A stretch of DNA of 64,000 nt from Tumebacillus flagellatus (GTDB lineage: Bacteria > Bacillota > Bacilli > Tumebacillales > Tumebacillaceae). Positions within the stretch are counted from its first letter, which is position 1. Each line of letters starts with the position of its first letter. The DNA lies in assembly GCF_000714935.1 (NCBI RefSeq), contig NZ_JMIR01000007.1:62001-126000 (forward strand). The letters are read 5' to 3'. Made by a program: the position numbers and the translations under genes. The notes under the pieces were generated by a model, which was given only the letters and a program-made list of their open reading frames with translations, was not told the DNA's origin and searched no databases. This document shows positions 42,802 through 51,799 of this stretch, piece by piece.

Positions 42802-43543
42802 CAAGGACAAAAACATCGGTCGGGTTCTGTTTATTGTTGAAGGGGAGAAAACGGAATTTTGGTTGTTGAGGCGGATTTTCAAAGATATATTAGATTATCA
42901 ATATGAGTACAAAAAGCGGATGGGGCAATACAGAAAAGTGAATGAAAAGGAAAAAATCACGTCTTCGGTATGTGTTGTGAATGCGCAAAGTTCGGCTATT
43001 ACATCACTCGATGACAGCAATGAATACCTCAATCAACTCTTTGCGGAGTTGATTGAGGTACACAATTTCCCTGTTGATCGAGCCGCGATCTATTACCTCT
43101 TCGACAGAGATGGGGGTTCAAATAAAAACTCGAAATTCATTCTCGATCTGATCGACCGGTTAGGGAATGCAACCGACAACGGGGAATACCGGCAAGGTTT
43201 GCTGTTGCTTAGTTATCCGGCAGTTGAAAGTTTTGTGGCGTCTAATTTTATCTCGGGTTCCTATATGCTGCAGTTTGAATACGGGCATCAACTCAAACAC
43301 CACTTGCATGCGCAGACTATTAATCAAAGTAGGATCAGTGAGGAAACCCTTCAGAAAGCAGTTGAGGAACTGGTAACAGCCATTGAGCATTTTGGGTTTG
43401 GGCCGTATGATGTGTCATCATTTCACCGATTGGTTTTTGAATATCAAGAGCAACAGTATCAGACGAGTTCCACATACAGCGTCTTAAGTCTGCTGGCGAT
43501 TGTGTTGCTGGATTTGGGAATTTTCGAGGTAGTGGACGAGTAG
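42785..43543 (+). CDS. RloB/AbiLii-like TOPRIM-fold effector
   Basis: 252 residues. The N-terminus has the TOPRIM-like Glu motif FIVEGEKTE (16-24) and, later, DxD in LFDRDGG (105-111; Asp107, Asp109), the pattern of RloB/AbiLii proteins. That geometry predicts a metal-dependent nuclease or phosphotransferase. The gene overlaps the ATPase gene by 17 bp, so the two are translated together. A PARIS AriB (DUF4435) alternative is possible; the conserved RloB-type spacing and length favour RloB. Defence function is inferred from family context. Confidence 0.82.
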   Translation: MKISRNKDKNIGRVLFIVEGEKTEFWLLRRIFKDILDYQYEYKKRMGQYRKVNEKEKITSSVCVVNAQSSAITSLDDSNEYLNQLFAELIEVHNFPVDRAAIYYLFDRDGGSNKNSKFILDLIDRLGNATDNGEYRQGLLLLSYPAVESFVASNFISGSYMLQFEYGHQLKHHLHAQTINQSRISEETLQKAVEELVTAIEHFGFGPYDVSSFHRLVFEYQEQQYQTSSTYSVLSLLAIVLLDLGIFEVVDE

Positions 43544-43575
43544 GACGAATTTGTTTTGCTTTACAGGTTCCAATG

Positions 43576-43612
43576 AAAAAGCGGTTGCCCTTGGAAGGGG
43601 CGGCCGCTTTTT
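43576..43612. repeat. Right direct repeat / terminator flanking the RloA-RloB island
   Basis: AAAAAGCGGTTGCCCTTGG then AAGGGGCGGCCGCTTTTT. Same orientation and sequence as 41510-41547 but with one G fewer; it ends the RloB gene and faces the convergent gene at 43621. Confidence 0.9.
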
Positions 43613-43620
43613 GAGTTGAG

Positions 43621-44109
43621 TTAGAGGCGGAAGATCGGGTCTTGGCCGTGGAAGGCGATGCAGAGCTTCAGGTTTTGCGGGGTGTTGCTTTGCACGGTGC
43701 GGCAGGCTTTGGCGAAGACGAGGACGGTGGCGGCGATCAGGGAGAGCGTCTCCGGCGTGTCGAAGTCCGTGTAGAGTTCCGCGAATGCGGGCAGCGAGGG
43801 GCCGGGGAAATCGCGCGTTCCCGGACCGGGAGCCGCCCAGTCTTCGTTGTCCGCTTCGAGCGGATAGTATTCCTTGCAGACGGTAAACGAGCTGTCCCAA
43901 TTATTGTCGAGGTCGTATTCGAAATAGACCGCCTGCGCAAACGTGCGCTTGGCGAGCTGCAAGGCGCGATGGAGGCCTTTTTCCAGTTGGGCTTGGTAGT
44001 CTTCTAAAGATACGGCGCGTGTGGTGTCGTTGAGGCATGCCTCTAAAGCTTGGAGGTTGCCTGTGGATAAGTGCTGTTGGATGTCGGAGAGTTGAGTGAA
44101 GAGGGTCAT
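43621..44109 (-). CDS. Protein of unknown function, 162 aa
   Basis: A soluble protein with an N-terminal helical part (TLFTQLSDIQQHLSTGNLQA), a central acidic segment (FEYDLDNNWDSSFTVCKEYY; ADNEDWAAPGPGTRDFPGPS) and a helical C-half. The composition and 'D-NNWDSSF' patch resemble immunity- or DUF-type proteins, but I recognise no family. GGAGG ribosome site before the ATG. GC-rich like the backbone, unlike the RloA/RloB island next to it. Confidence 0.7.
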   Translation of the reverse strand: MTLFTQLSDIQQHLSTGNLQALEACLNDTTRAVSLEDYQAQLEKGLHRALQLAKRTFAQAVYFEYDLDNNWDSSFTVCKEYYPLEADNEDWAAPGPGTRDFPGPSLPAFAELYTDFDTPETLSLIAATVLVFAKACRTVQSNTPQNLKLCIAFHGQDPIFRL

Positions 44110-44271
44110 GGGGTGGCCTCCTGTTTTGGAGTCGAAAGTGTTTGTTGTAAGGTTCTCCTCTTACGGGGGAAAAACCTCCATTTTTTTACAAAATGTGTCC
44201 GCCCCCACTTCCAGCTTCAGTCTTGAAAAAGTTACAATGAATCATATACCAAGGAGAGAGGGAGTAGGAGA

Positions 44272-45012
44272 ATGGAGATCAAAGGGAAAGTTGCGATTGT
44301 CACCGGCGGCGGGACGGGGATTGGGCGGGCGACTTGCTTGGCGTTGGCGGAGCGCGGCGTTGCCGTTGCCGTGAATTATTCGCGGTCGCAAGCCGAGGCG
44401 GAAGAGACGGTGCGAATCATCACCCGTAACGGCGGACGCGCCATCGCTGTTCAAGCGGACGTTTCTCAAGACCACGAAGTCCGCCGGATGGTCGAAACCG
44501 TCGCCCGGCAATTCGGCACCGTCGATCTGCTCGTCAACAACGCCAGCATCACCCGCCACATTCCGCTCGTCGACTTGGAGTCCGCAACGGAAGACGTCTG
44601 GGATGAGCTGTACGGCGTCAATGTGAAAGGGATGTTTTTCTGCGCAAGAGCGGTTGCGCCGTATATGAAAGAAAGCCAACTCGGCGCAATCGTCAACATC
44701 GGCAGCATCGCCGGGCAAACGGGTTTGGGCTCCTCGCTTCCGTACGCCGTCTCCAAAGCTGCCGTGCACGCGCTGACGAAATCCCTCGCCCGCGCTTTGG
44801 CTCCGACGATTCGCGTCAACTGTGTCGTGCCGGGCGCCGTGGAAACCAGATGGTGGGAAGGGCGCGAAGAGCAGATGAAAAGCCTCGCCCCCAACCTCTT
44901 GCTGCAACGCATCGCCACTCCGGAAGACATCGCGCAACTGATTCTCTCCACTTTGGAACAGGAAGCGATGACCGGTCAAATCATCACCGTCGACAGCGGG
45001 CAAACGTTATGA
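44272..45012 (+). CDS. SDR oxidoreductase, FabG-like
   Basis: 246 residues. Cofactor motif TGGGTGIG (11-18), NNAS (89-92), and the catalytic Ser145-Tyr158-Lys162 (YAVSK). The sequence ends in the FabG-style MTGQIITVDSGQTL. It is a classical short-chain dehydrogenase, probably a 3-oxoacyl-reductase-like NADPH enzyme; the specific substrate is unknown since it is not in a fab operon. Followed 11 bases later by the 79-codon gene. Confidence 0.92.
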   Translation: MEIKGKVAIVTGGGTGIGRATCLALAERGVAVAVNYSRSQAEAEETVRIITRNGGRAIAVQADVSQDHEVRRMVETVARQFGTVDLLVNNASITRHIPLVDLESATEDVWDELYGVNVKGMFFCARAVAPYMKESQLGAIVNIGSIAGQTGLGSSLPYAVSKAAVHALTKSLARALAPTIRVNCVVPGAVETRWWEGREEQMKSLAPNLLLQRIATPEDIAQLILSTLEQEAMTGQIITVDSGQTL

Positions 45013-45023
45013 GGTGATACGGG

Positions 45024-45263
45024 ATGTTTCGTTTCTTCAGCAAGTATAAGAAACTCGTCTACACCAGCTTCGGCTCGGAGTCGTACTTCAAAGCGGTCGG
45101 CAAACTCCAAGCGGCCGGCATTCCGTACAGCACCAAAACGCCCGGCAACTTGTCCGCCCTCGGCTCCTCTTCCCGCCTCGGCCCGGACATGACGCAATAC
45201 GATCTCTACGTAAAACCGCAAGATGAAGCGTGTGCATTAGAGGCAATTCACAGGTCGATGTAG
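45024..45263 (+). CDS. Small protein, DUF2007-like, 79 aa
   Basis: Sequence KYKKLVYTSFGSESYFKAVG, KLQAAGIPYSTKTPGN and MTQYDLYVKPQDEACALEAI resembles small DUF2007-type 'putative signal-transducing' proteins (ferredoxin-like fold with a Val-Y-x2-F opening and Y-V-x4-A-x-A-x2-I ending). Start ATG with GAGGTGA. Probably cotranscribed with the SDR. Function unknown. Confidence 0.75.
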   Translation: MFRFFSKYKKLVYTSFGSESYFKAVGKLQAAGIPYSTKTPGNLSALGSSSRLGPDMTQYDLYVKPQDEACALEAIHRSM

Positions 45264-45298
45264 AATAGATTCAACAGCAGTTTCAGGAGGTGAGCAGG

Positions 45299-45481
45299 GT
45301 GCCAAGAGCAGAGAATCGGAAAAAGCCGATCAGCAACGGAGGCGGCGTGAAACAGGGCGGTTTCCAAAACAAGCAAGGAAACGGCGGTGCCGGTGGAGCA
45401 TTTGGGCAGGCGCAGTCGAAGAAACAAGCCCTTCTTGAGAAAATGAAAAAACAATTGACCGACAAATCCAGCAATTCCTAA
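45299..45481 (+). CDS. Small basic Gly/Gln/Lys-rich protein, 60 aa
   Basis: GTG 45299 has AGGAGGTGA at ideal spacing. The product is low-complexity: MPRAENRKKPISNGGGVKQG, then Gly/Asn-rich, then a Lys-rich helix (SKKQALLEKMKKQLTDKSSN). Likely a small RNA-, DNA- or spore-associated protein, but no family is recognised. It is the last gene of the SDR operon. Confidence 0.6.
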   Translation: MPRAENRKKPISNGGGVKQGGFQNKQGNGGAGGAFGQAQSKKQALLEKMKKQLTDKSSNS

Positions 45482-45485
45482 TGCA

Positions 45486-45522
45486 CAAAGCCCGCAGCCC
45501 GTCACAGGCGCGGGCTTTTCTG
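45486..45522 (+). terminator. Terminator of the SDR operon
   Basis: AAAGCCCGCAGCCCGTCACAGGCGCGGGCTTTTC. Confidence 0.7.
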
Positions 45523-45533
45523 TTTCAAAAAAC

Positions 45534-45575
45534 GAAAGTCTCCGGCACCGGTGCGGTTGCAGGAGACTTTTTTTC
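45534..45575 (-). terminator. Terminator of the TIGR01777 gene
   Basis: AAAGTCTCC..GGAGACTTTTTTT around a CCGGCACCGGTGCGG loop; functions for the minus strand gene ending at 45590. Confidence 0.65.
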
Positions 45576-45589
45576 CGAGCATGAGAGAT

Positions 45590-46483
45590 TTATTTCCCGA
45601 GCAATTGTTTCAGCGCGGGTTCGAGCGTTGGATAACGGAATTGGAAGCCGTGATCGAGGACTTTCTGCGGCAAGACCTTCTGACCTTCCAGCAAGAGCAC
45701 GGACAGTTCGCCGAACAGCAGTTTCATCATGAACGCAGGCACCGGCATCCAATGCGGACGCCCCGCGACACGACCGACGACGCGGCCGAACTGGTCGTTG
45801 GTCAACGGATTCGGCGCGGTGCCGTTGACCGCTCCGTCAATTTCCGGATTCTCGATGCAGAAGTTGATCATTCGCACCATGTCGTCGACATGAATCCACG
45901 ACAGCCATTGCCGTCCGCTGCCGACTTTGCCGCCGACGAACAGGCGGTAGGGCATGAACATCTTGGGAAACGCGCCGCCGTCCATGCCGAGCACGATACC
46001 GACGCGCACTTTCACCACGCGGTCCGCCGGAATTTGATCGGCCGCCCGTTCCCACTCCTCCACCACGTCCGACAGAAAATGATCGTGCACATGCGGAGAG
46101 TTCTCATCAAACGTCGCCGTTTCCGACAGGCCGTAGATCGACATGCCCGACGCGTTGACGACGACGCCCGGTTTGCGCGACAGCTTGGAGACCGCGTCGG
46201 CGATCTGCCCGGTCGTGTCCAAGCGCGATTGCAAGATGCGCCGCTTCGCTTCCGCCGTCCAGCGCTGGTTGATCGATTCGCCCGCCAAATTGACGACGGC
46301 GTCGATCCCGTCGAGGAGCAGGGGATTTTTTTGCAGGTCGTTCCACGTGAGCGAAGAAAGCAGGGGGGAGGTCGTCGGTTGCTTGGAGCGGGAGATGAGG
46401 ACGACCTCGTGTTGTTGGTTCAGCCAGTCGTTGATCAGGTGCTGTCCGATGAAGCCGCTGCCGCCTGCGATTGCAATTTTCAT
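45590..46483 (-). CDS. TIGR01777-family NAD(P)-dependent epimerase-like protein
   Basis: 297 residues. Rossmann GGSGFIG (7-13), VVNLAGESINQRWTAEAKRR, the signature of TIGR01777 (YfhF/SulA-like) proteins, and LSWIHVDDMVRMINFCIENP. The C-terminal DUF1731 part ends PTLEPALKQLLG. An extended SDR of unknown substrate. Start ATG 46483 has AAAGGAGAG. An open frame upstream continues to 47704 but lies antisense to the MBL-fold gene and is a shadow. Confidence 0.9.
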   Translation of the reverse strand: MKIAIAGGSGFIGQHLINDWLNQQHEVVLISRSKQPTTSPLLSSLTWNDLQKNPLLLDGIDAVVNLAGESINQRWTAEAKRRILQSRLDTTGQIADAVSKLSRKPGVVVNASGMSIYGLSETATFDENSPHVHDHFLSDVVEEWERAADQIPADRVVKVRVGIVLGMDGGAFPKMFMPYRLFVGGKVGSGRQWLSWIHVDDMVRMINFCIENPEIDGAVNGTAPNPLTNDQFGRVVGRVAGRPHWMPVPAFMMKLLFGELSVLLLEGQKVLPQKVLDHGFQFRYPTLEPALKQLLGK

Positions 46484-46564
46484 CGTGTTCTCTCCTTTGA
46501 CTTCCGGTTGGGGTTCGGTATGATAACGAGAGATGGAGAATTTTACTCGTAAAGGGAGATCGTT

Positions 46565-47680
46565 ATGTGGGTTGTCCTCTCGATTGTTGTCGCCCTTCTC
46601 ATCCTCGCGGTGCTGGTGTTGCGGGTGAATCCGGTGTTTGGTCGGAAAGCTTCGCGTGAGAAGCTGCGCACCTATGAAAGCTCGCCAAACTTCCGCGCGG
46701 GCAAGTTTGTGAATCAGACCACGACGGAGATGGCGATGGGTCTGAAAGCGATGGGCTCCATGCTGCGCGACTCGATCAAAAAAAATCCCGATCGCGTGCC
46801 CAAGTCTCCGCTCCCGATGGAGACGGTGGACGTGACGGGTCTGTCGCAAGGGTCTGCTTCTACTGCGCCCGCGCCTGCGAAAGTCACGTGGTTCGGGCAC
46901 TCGGCGTTGCTGGTGGAGATCGACGGCAAGACGCTGTTGCTCGACCCGATGTTCGGAAAGTCGCCGCATCCGTTTCCGGCGATCGGCGGGAAGCGCTACA
47001 GCAAGGACGTTCCGATTCGCGTGGAGGACTTGCCGCCGATCGATGCCGTGTTGCTGTCTCATGATCACTATGATCATCTCGATTACGATTCGATCCGAAA
47101 GATCAAGGAACAGGTGCGGCAGTTTCTCGTCCCGCTCGGCGTCGGGAGCCACTTGGAGCGGTGGGGAGTCGACCCGAATCTCATTCAAGAGCATGATTGG
47201 TGGGACGAGTTTGAGTATGAAGGTTTGCGGTTGGCGTGCACGCCGGCGCGGCACTTTTCCGGCCGCAGCGTGAACGACCGCAACGCGACGCTGTGGTGTT
47301 CGTGGGTGATCGAGGGCCGGGAGCACAAGATCTATTTCAGCGGCGACGGCGGGTACGGGCCGCACTTTCGCGAGATCGGGGAGAAGTACGGGCCGTTTGA
47401 TCTGACCTGCATGGAGTGCGGGCAGTATGACGAGCGCTGGTCGGCGATTCATATGATGCCGGAAGAAACGGTGCAAGCGCATCTCGATGTGCGCGGGCAG
47501 GTGTTGATCCCGATTCACTGGGCGGCGTTCACGTTGGCGTTTCACGCGTGGACGGAGCCGGTGGAACGCGTCAGCCTCGCCGCTCGGAAGCACGGTGTCA
47601 CGCTCGCCACGCCCAAAATGGGAGAAGCGGTCGCCGTCGGGGGCGACGAATACCCGAACACCCCGTGGTGGAGATCGTGA
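46565..47680 (+). CDS. MBL-fold hydrolase, NAPE-PLD-like, membrane-anchored
   Basis: 371 residues. One N-terminal membrane helix (VVLSIVVALLILAVLVLRV) then a metallo-beta-lactamase domain. Zinc ligands HxHxDH are at 166-171 (HDHYDH), with further ligands in CTPARHFSGRS, YFSGDGGYG and IPIHWAAF. Similar to N-acylphosphatidylethanolamine phospholipase D-like/UlaG-like hydrolases. Acts probably on phospholipid or lactone substrates at the inner face; substrate unknown. Divergent from the epimerase gene. Confidence 0.9.
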   Translation: MWVVLSIVVALLILAVLVLRVNPVFGRKASREKLRTYESSPNFRAGKFVNQTTTEMAMGLKAMGSMLRDSIKKNPDRVPKSPLPMETVDVTGLSQGSASTAPAPAKVTWFGHSALLVEIDGKTLLLDPMFGKSPHPFPAIGGKRYSKDVPIRVEDLPPIDAVLLSHDHYDHLDYDSIRKIKEQVRQFLVPLGVGSHLERWGVDPNLIQEHDWWDEFEYEGLRLACTPARHFSGRSVNDRNATLWCSWVIEGREHKIYFSGDGGYGPHFREIGEKYGPFDLTCMECGQYDERWSAIHMMPEETVQAHLDVRGQVLIPIHWAAFTLAFHAWTEPVERVSLAARKHGVTLATPKMGEAVAVGGDEYPNTPWWRS

Positions 47681-47761
47681 AGCGAGTGGAAAATACACCC
47701 TCATAGTAACACATTGAGCTGGAAATGCTTATGCAAAAAAAAACCAACAACAGCTCGCAAA

Positions 47762-47790
47762 AAAGACCCTCGCGCAGAGGGTCTTTTTTC
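47762..47790 (-). terminator. Terminator of the TerC gene
   Basis: AAAAAGACCCTCTGCGCGAGGGTCTTTTTTG on the minus strand. Confidence 0.7.
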
Positions 47791-48487
47791 ATGACGACGT
47801 GACGGGCGTGCCGTGTTCGGATTCTTTTTTCTTGGCGTTTGCCGAGATGCGCCAGCCGACCAGCATGACGAGGACGCCGACCGCTGCCGGAACGACGTAG
47901 TTCGCTGCCGGGAACACCTCGTCGATGAAGCCTTCGATCGCGTCGTCGCCGAGAATCATCTCGCCCGCCGTGTAGCCGATCAAACCGGCACCCAGCAAGA
48001 CGATGATCGGAAACCGCTGCATCAGCGCCATCAGCAGTTGGCTGCCCCAGATGATCAGCGGGATGGAGATGGCCAGACCGATCAAGATCACCAGCAAGTT
48101 GCCGTTGGCGGCACCCGCCACGGCGACCACGTTGTCCAAACTCATGATCAAGTCCGCCACGATGATCGTCTTGATCGCATCACGAATCGAGGAGCCCGAC
48201 TTCAACTTCTCTTCGTCGTCTTCCCCGCGCAGAAGTTGGTAGGCAATGTAGAGAAGCAGCAAACCGCCGGCGATTTGCACAAAGGGAATCTCCAAAAGCC
48301 ACACAGCGAGGAACGTCAGCGCGATGCGCAATCCGATCGCCCCGGTACTGCCCCAGAAAATCGCTTTCTTCTGGTGCTGTTGCGGCAAATTGCGGCACGC
48401 CAACGCGATGACGACGGCGTTGTCGCCGCTTAGAACGATGTTGATCAAAATCAATTTGAGCAAGTCAAGGAGGAAACCGCTTTCCAT
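47789..48487 (-). CDS. TerC/YjbE-family membrane protein (probable Mn2+ exporter)
   Basis: 232 residues from ATG 48487 (AAAGGAG upstream). About seven membrane helices with the TerC motifs LINIVLSGDNAVVIALACRN and VADLIMSLDNVVAVAGAANG; the paired Asn/Asp in these helices form the metal site. TerC/YceF/YkoY-type proteins of Bacillus export manganese and feed secreted metalloenzymes. No yybP-ykoY riboswitch was seen upstream. Monocistronic. Confidence 0.9.
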   Translation of the reverse strand: MESGFLLDLLKLILINIVLSGDNAVVIALACRNLPQQHQKKAIFWGSTGAIGLRIALTFLAVWLLEIPFVQIAGGLLLLYIAYQLLRGEDDEEKLKSGSSIRDAIKTIIVADLIMSLDNVVAVAGAANGNLLVILIGLAISIPLIIWGSQLLMALMQRFPIIVLLGAGLIGYTAGEMILGDDAIEGFIDEVFPAANYVVPAAVGVLVMLVGWRISANAKKKESEHGTPVTSS

Positions 48488-48748
48488 ACCATCCGCTCCT
48501 TTCTCTATCAGTTTAGCATAGCAATGCAACGAAACGTTCTGTCAGTTGTAAAATCCATAAAGTTCATTCTTCCCATTTTGTTCATTTTGCTCATGTGAAC
48601 AGAATGACCAAAATGCGCGGAATGATCTTTTTGCAACTTAGTTTCCGTAACACAAATTTCAGAATGATCGGTGATATGATGTTGACCAAGACATGAAAAC
48701 GCTCTCATTTGCTTTTTCTTTCGCAGATAAAAAAGGGGGAACACACAG

Positions 48749-49777
48749 ATGAAAACCAAGCACAAATGGGCCGTTGCCCTGATGACCGGCGTTATGGCGC
48801 TCGGCGTGACCGCTTGCGGCAGCAAGGACGCTTCCAGCGGAGGCAGCAGCAAGGGCGACAGCAACTATCCGCAAAAGCCGATCGTGATGGTCGCACCGTC
48901 GGGTGCAGGCGGCGGCTGGGACAAAACCGCACGTTCCGTCACCAAAGTGCTCGGCGAAACCAAACTGGTCGAGCAAACGATGACCGTGGAAAACAAACCG
49001 GGCGGCGGCGGCACCGTGTTCATGGCGGACTACGCATCGAACGACAAGAAAAACGACTACCGCCTGTTCGTCTCTTCTCCGCCGATTTTGATCAACAACT
49101 TGAAGAAGGAAGGCAACACCCCGTACGGCTACAAAAACACCACCCCGCTCGCCCAACTCACCAAAGACTACGGCGCGATCGCGGTGAAAGCGGATTCTCC
49201 GTATAAAACCTTGACCGACCTCGTCAACGCGCTGAAAGCGGACCCGTCGAAACTGACCGTCGCGGGCGGCTCGGCTCCGGGTTCGATGGACCACCTCGTC
49301 GCGGTGCTTCCGGCGTACAAAGCGGGCGTCGACCCGAAGAAAGTCAAGTACGTCTCTTACGACGGCGGCGGCGAAGCGGTTGCGGCACTGCTTGGCGGCA
49401 ACGCGGACGCGATCGGCACGGACGGCTCGTCCCTCGTCGAATACATGAAGGCAGGCAAAGTGAAAATCCTCGGCGTGGAAGCACCGGAGCGTCTCGGCGG
49501 CGATCTCAAAGACATCCCGACGATGAAAGAGCAAGGTCTCGACGCACAATTCCTGATCTGGCGCGGCGTGTTCGGCCCGCAAGACATGTCCGACGCAGCC
49601 AAGAAATACTGGGGCGACAAACTCAAAGCCCTGTCTGAAACCCCGGAGTGGAAAAAAGAACTCCAAACCAACGGCTGGGAAGCCGAATACAAAAACGGCG
49701 ACGACTTCAAAGCTTACCTCGACAAGCAAGAAGGCGAAGTCAAAGACATGCTGACCGCGCTCGGCATGGCGAAATAA
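48749..49777 (+). CDS. tctC: TctC, tripartite tricarboxylate transporter solute-binding lipoprotein
   Basis: 342 residues. A lipoprotein signal with Cys23 in LGVTACGSK, then a Ser/Gly linker and the TctC fold: VMVAPSGAGGGWDKTARSVT and NKPGGGGTVFMADYAS, the ligand-cradling motifs. It delivers a carboxylate to TctA/TctB. First gene of the tctCBA operon with ATG 48749 behind AAAGGGGG. Promoter region 48500-48748 contains the start of the TerC gene and no other ORF. Confidence 0.93.
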   Translation: MKTKHKWAVALMTGVMALGVTACGSKDASSGGSSKGDSNYPQKPIVMVAPSGAGGGWDKTARSVTKVLGETKLVEQTMTVENKPGGGGTVFMADYASNDKKNDYRLFVSSPPILINNLKKEGNTPYGYKNTTPLAQLTKDYGAIAVKADSPYKTLTDLVNALKADPSKLTVAGGSAPGSMDHLVAVLPAYKAGVDPKKVKYVSYDGGGEAVAALLGGNADAIGTDGSSLVEYMKAGKVKILGVEAPERLGGDLKDIPTMKEQGLDAQFLIWRGVFGPQDMSDAAKKYWGDKLKALSETPEWKKELQTNGWEAEYKNGDDFKAYLDKQEGEVKDMLTALGMAK

Positions 49778-49788
49778 GGTGAGCCTCT

Positions 49789-50250
49789 ATGAATAAAACG
49801 TTTGACCGGTATGCCAGTCTGGTGTCGCTGATCATCGCCGCCGCGTTCATGATCGAGAGCCGGAACATCTCGTCAAGCGCGTACGGCAGCAACGTCGGGC
49901 CGAACATCTTCCCGTTCGGCCTCGGCTTGATCTTCGCGCTGCTGAGCCTGCGCTTGTTCTACGAAACGTTTAAGGATTCCAAACGGGACGGGGAGACGCG
50001 CGAGAAGCTCGATTGGAAGCGATTTCTCATCATCTTCGCCGCGGCCGCGCTGTATGCTTTCTTCTTGGAAGAGATCGGGTATATCGTCGGCACGTTCGCT
50101 TTCTTGCTGATCGGGTTTCAAACGATGCAAAAAGGCAAGTGGCTGTCTTCGATTCTCATCTCGGCTCTGTTCTCCTACGGCGTGTACTTCGTGTTTGTCC
50201 AAGTGTTGCAAGGAACCCTGCCAGGCTGGCCCGTCTGGTTCGGGATGTAA
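49789..50250 (+). CDS. tctB: TctB, small membrane subunit of the tripartite transporter
   Basis: 153 residues with four membrane helices, typical of TctB: FDRYASLVSLIIAAAFMIES, NVGPNIFPFGLGLIFALLSL, RFLIIFAAAALYAFFLEEIG and LISALFSYGVYFVFVQVLQG. Begins 11 bases after tctC (GGTGAG) and lies 12 bases before tctA. It is essential for transport but its mechanism is not defined. Confidence 0.9.
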   Translation: MNKTFDRYASLVSLIIAAAFMIESRNISSSAYGSNVGPNIFPFGLGLIFALLSLRLFYETFKDSKRDGETREKLDWKRFLIIFAAAALYAFFLEEIGYIVGTFAFLLIGFQTMQKGKWLSSILISALFSYGVYFVFVQVLQGTLPGWPVWFGM

Positions 50251-50262
50251 GGGGGTGGCAGA

Positions 50263-51789
50263 ATGGATGTATTGTCGTACTTAGGAAACGGTTTTGCCAC
50301 TGCGCTTGATTGGCACAATCTGCTGTTCGCGTTTATCGGGGTGTTGATCGGGACGGCGGTCGGCGTACTGCCGGGCATCGGCCCGATGAGCGGCGTGGCG
50401 CTGCTCATTCCCGTCACCGCGTCGTTCACCTCCGGATTGAGCCCGGAAGCGGCGGCGACCTCGTCGATCATCTTGCTTGCCGGCGTCTACTACGGCGCGA
50501 TGTACGGCGGCTCGACGACGTCGATTCTGCTGAACACGCCGGGGGAATCGTCCTCCGTCGTCACGGCGCTCGACGGGTATCAGATGGCGAAGCAAGGGCG
50601 CGCCGGTTCGGCGCTTTCCATCGCGGCGATCGGTTCGTTTTTTGCGGGCATCGTGTCGTTGGTGGCGCTCGTGCTGCTCGCCAAGCCGCTGTCCGATGTG
50701 GCGCTCAAGTTCGGTCCGGCTGAATATTTCTCGCTGATGCTGCTCGGCCTCTGCGCCGTATCCGGTTTGGCGGGCAAGTCGATGACCAAAGCATTGATGA
50801 TGACCGTGTTCGGGTTGATGCTCGGCACGATCGGCATCGACAACGTCTCCGGCGTTGCGCGCTTTACGTTTGACATCCCGCAGTTGTACCAAGGGCTCGA
50901 ATTTCTCACGATCGCCGTCGGTCTGTTCGCGCTCGGCGAAGTGTTCAAGACGATCCTCGAACGCGAGAGTAACGACGGAGAGCTCGCCAAGATCACCCGC
51001 ATCCTCCCGACGAAGCAAGACATGAAGGAAAGTACCGGCCCGATCGTCCGCGGCTCGCTGCTCGGCTTCTTCATCGGCATCTTGCCGGGGGCCGGCGCGA
51101 CGCTGGCGTCGTTCTTCTCCTACATCCTGGAGAAAAAAATCTCCAAAAACCCCGAGAAGTTCGGCAAAGGCGCGATCGCAGGCGTCGCCGCACCGGAGTC
51201 GGCGAACAACGCCGCGTCCGGCGGCGCGATGATTCCGCTCTTGACGATGGGGATTCCGGGCTCCGGCACGACGGCGATTCTCATGGGGGCGTTGATCATG
51301 TACAACGTCCAGCCGGGCCCCTTGCTGTTCGACGAACACCCGCAAGTGGCGTGGGGCTTGATCGCGTCGATGTTCATCGGCAATTTAATGCTGCTCGCGC
51401 TGAACATGCCGCTGGTCAAAGTGTTTGCCAAGATCATTTCGGTGCCGCCGAAGTACTTGATTCCGATCATCGTGGCGATCTCCGTGTTCGGCGTGTACGC
51501 GGTGCAAACGAACACGTTCGACTTGATGCTCTTGATGGTCTTCGGTGTGGCCGGTTACTTCCTGTTGAAAAACGACTTCCCGCTGGCGCCGCTGGTGCTC
51601 GGTCTCGTCCTCGGGCCGATGATCGAAAACAACATGCGCCGCGCCTTGACCGCTTCCAACGGCGACTTCATGATTTTTTTGCAAAAGCCGGTATCGCTGG
51701 TGTTCCTGGTGATCGCCGTTCTGTGGATCACCGTCCCGCTGCTTCTGAAACTGCGCGGCAAAAAAGTCTTGGTCAACGAAGAGGGCTAG
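50263..51789 (+). CDS. tctA: TctA, large membrane subunit of the tripartite transporter
   Basis: 508 residues, about twelve membrane helices. Family motif at the start of the first conserved loop: GVLPGIGPMSGVALLIPVTA, and second inverted-repeat loop GFFIGILPGAGATLASFFSY with the PGxG-type discontinuity; a third motif, GAIAGVAAPESANNAASGGA, is highly conserved in TctA. Carries out cation-coupled uptake of citrate or a related carboxylate. The two-component genes downstream suggest induction by the substrate. Confidence 0.95.
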   Translation: MDVLSYLGNGFATALDWHNLLFAFIGVLIGTAVGVLPGIGPMSGVALLIPVTASFTSGLSPEAAATSSIILLAGVYYGAMYGGSTTSILLNTPGESSSVVTALDGYQMAKQGRAGSALSIAAIGSFFAGIVSLVALVLLAKPLSDVALKFGPAEYFSLMLLGLCAVSGLAGKSMTKALMMTVFGLMLGTIGIDNVSGVARFTFDIPQLYQGLEFLTIAVGLFALGEVFKTILERESNDGELAKITRILPTKQDMKESTGPIVRGSLLGFFIGILPGAGATLASFFSYILEKKISKNPEKFGKGAIAGVAAPESANNAASGGAMIPLLTMGIPGSGTTAILMGALIMYNVQPGPLLFDEHPQVAWGLIASMFIGNLMLLALNMPLVKVFAKIISVPPKYLIPIIVAISVFGVYAVQTNTFDLMLLMVFGVAGYFLLKNDFPLAPLVLGLVLGPMIENNMRRALTASNGDFMIFLQKPVSLVFLVIAVLWITVPLLLKLRGKKVLVNEEG

Positions 51790-51799
51790 GTCTGGAAAT

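Noticed and set aside
41650-43543. PARIS (AriA/AriB) assignment for the defence pair
   Set aside because: Possible but not preferred: the second protein's FIVEGEKTE opening and DRDGG spacing look more like RloB/AbiLii than DUF4435 AriB.
46484-47704. Upstream continuation of the TIGR01777 frame to 47704
   Set aside because: The proper ATG at 46483 has a strong ribosome site and a Rossmann start; the extension is antisense to the MBL-fold gene.
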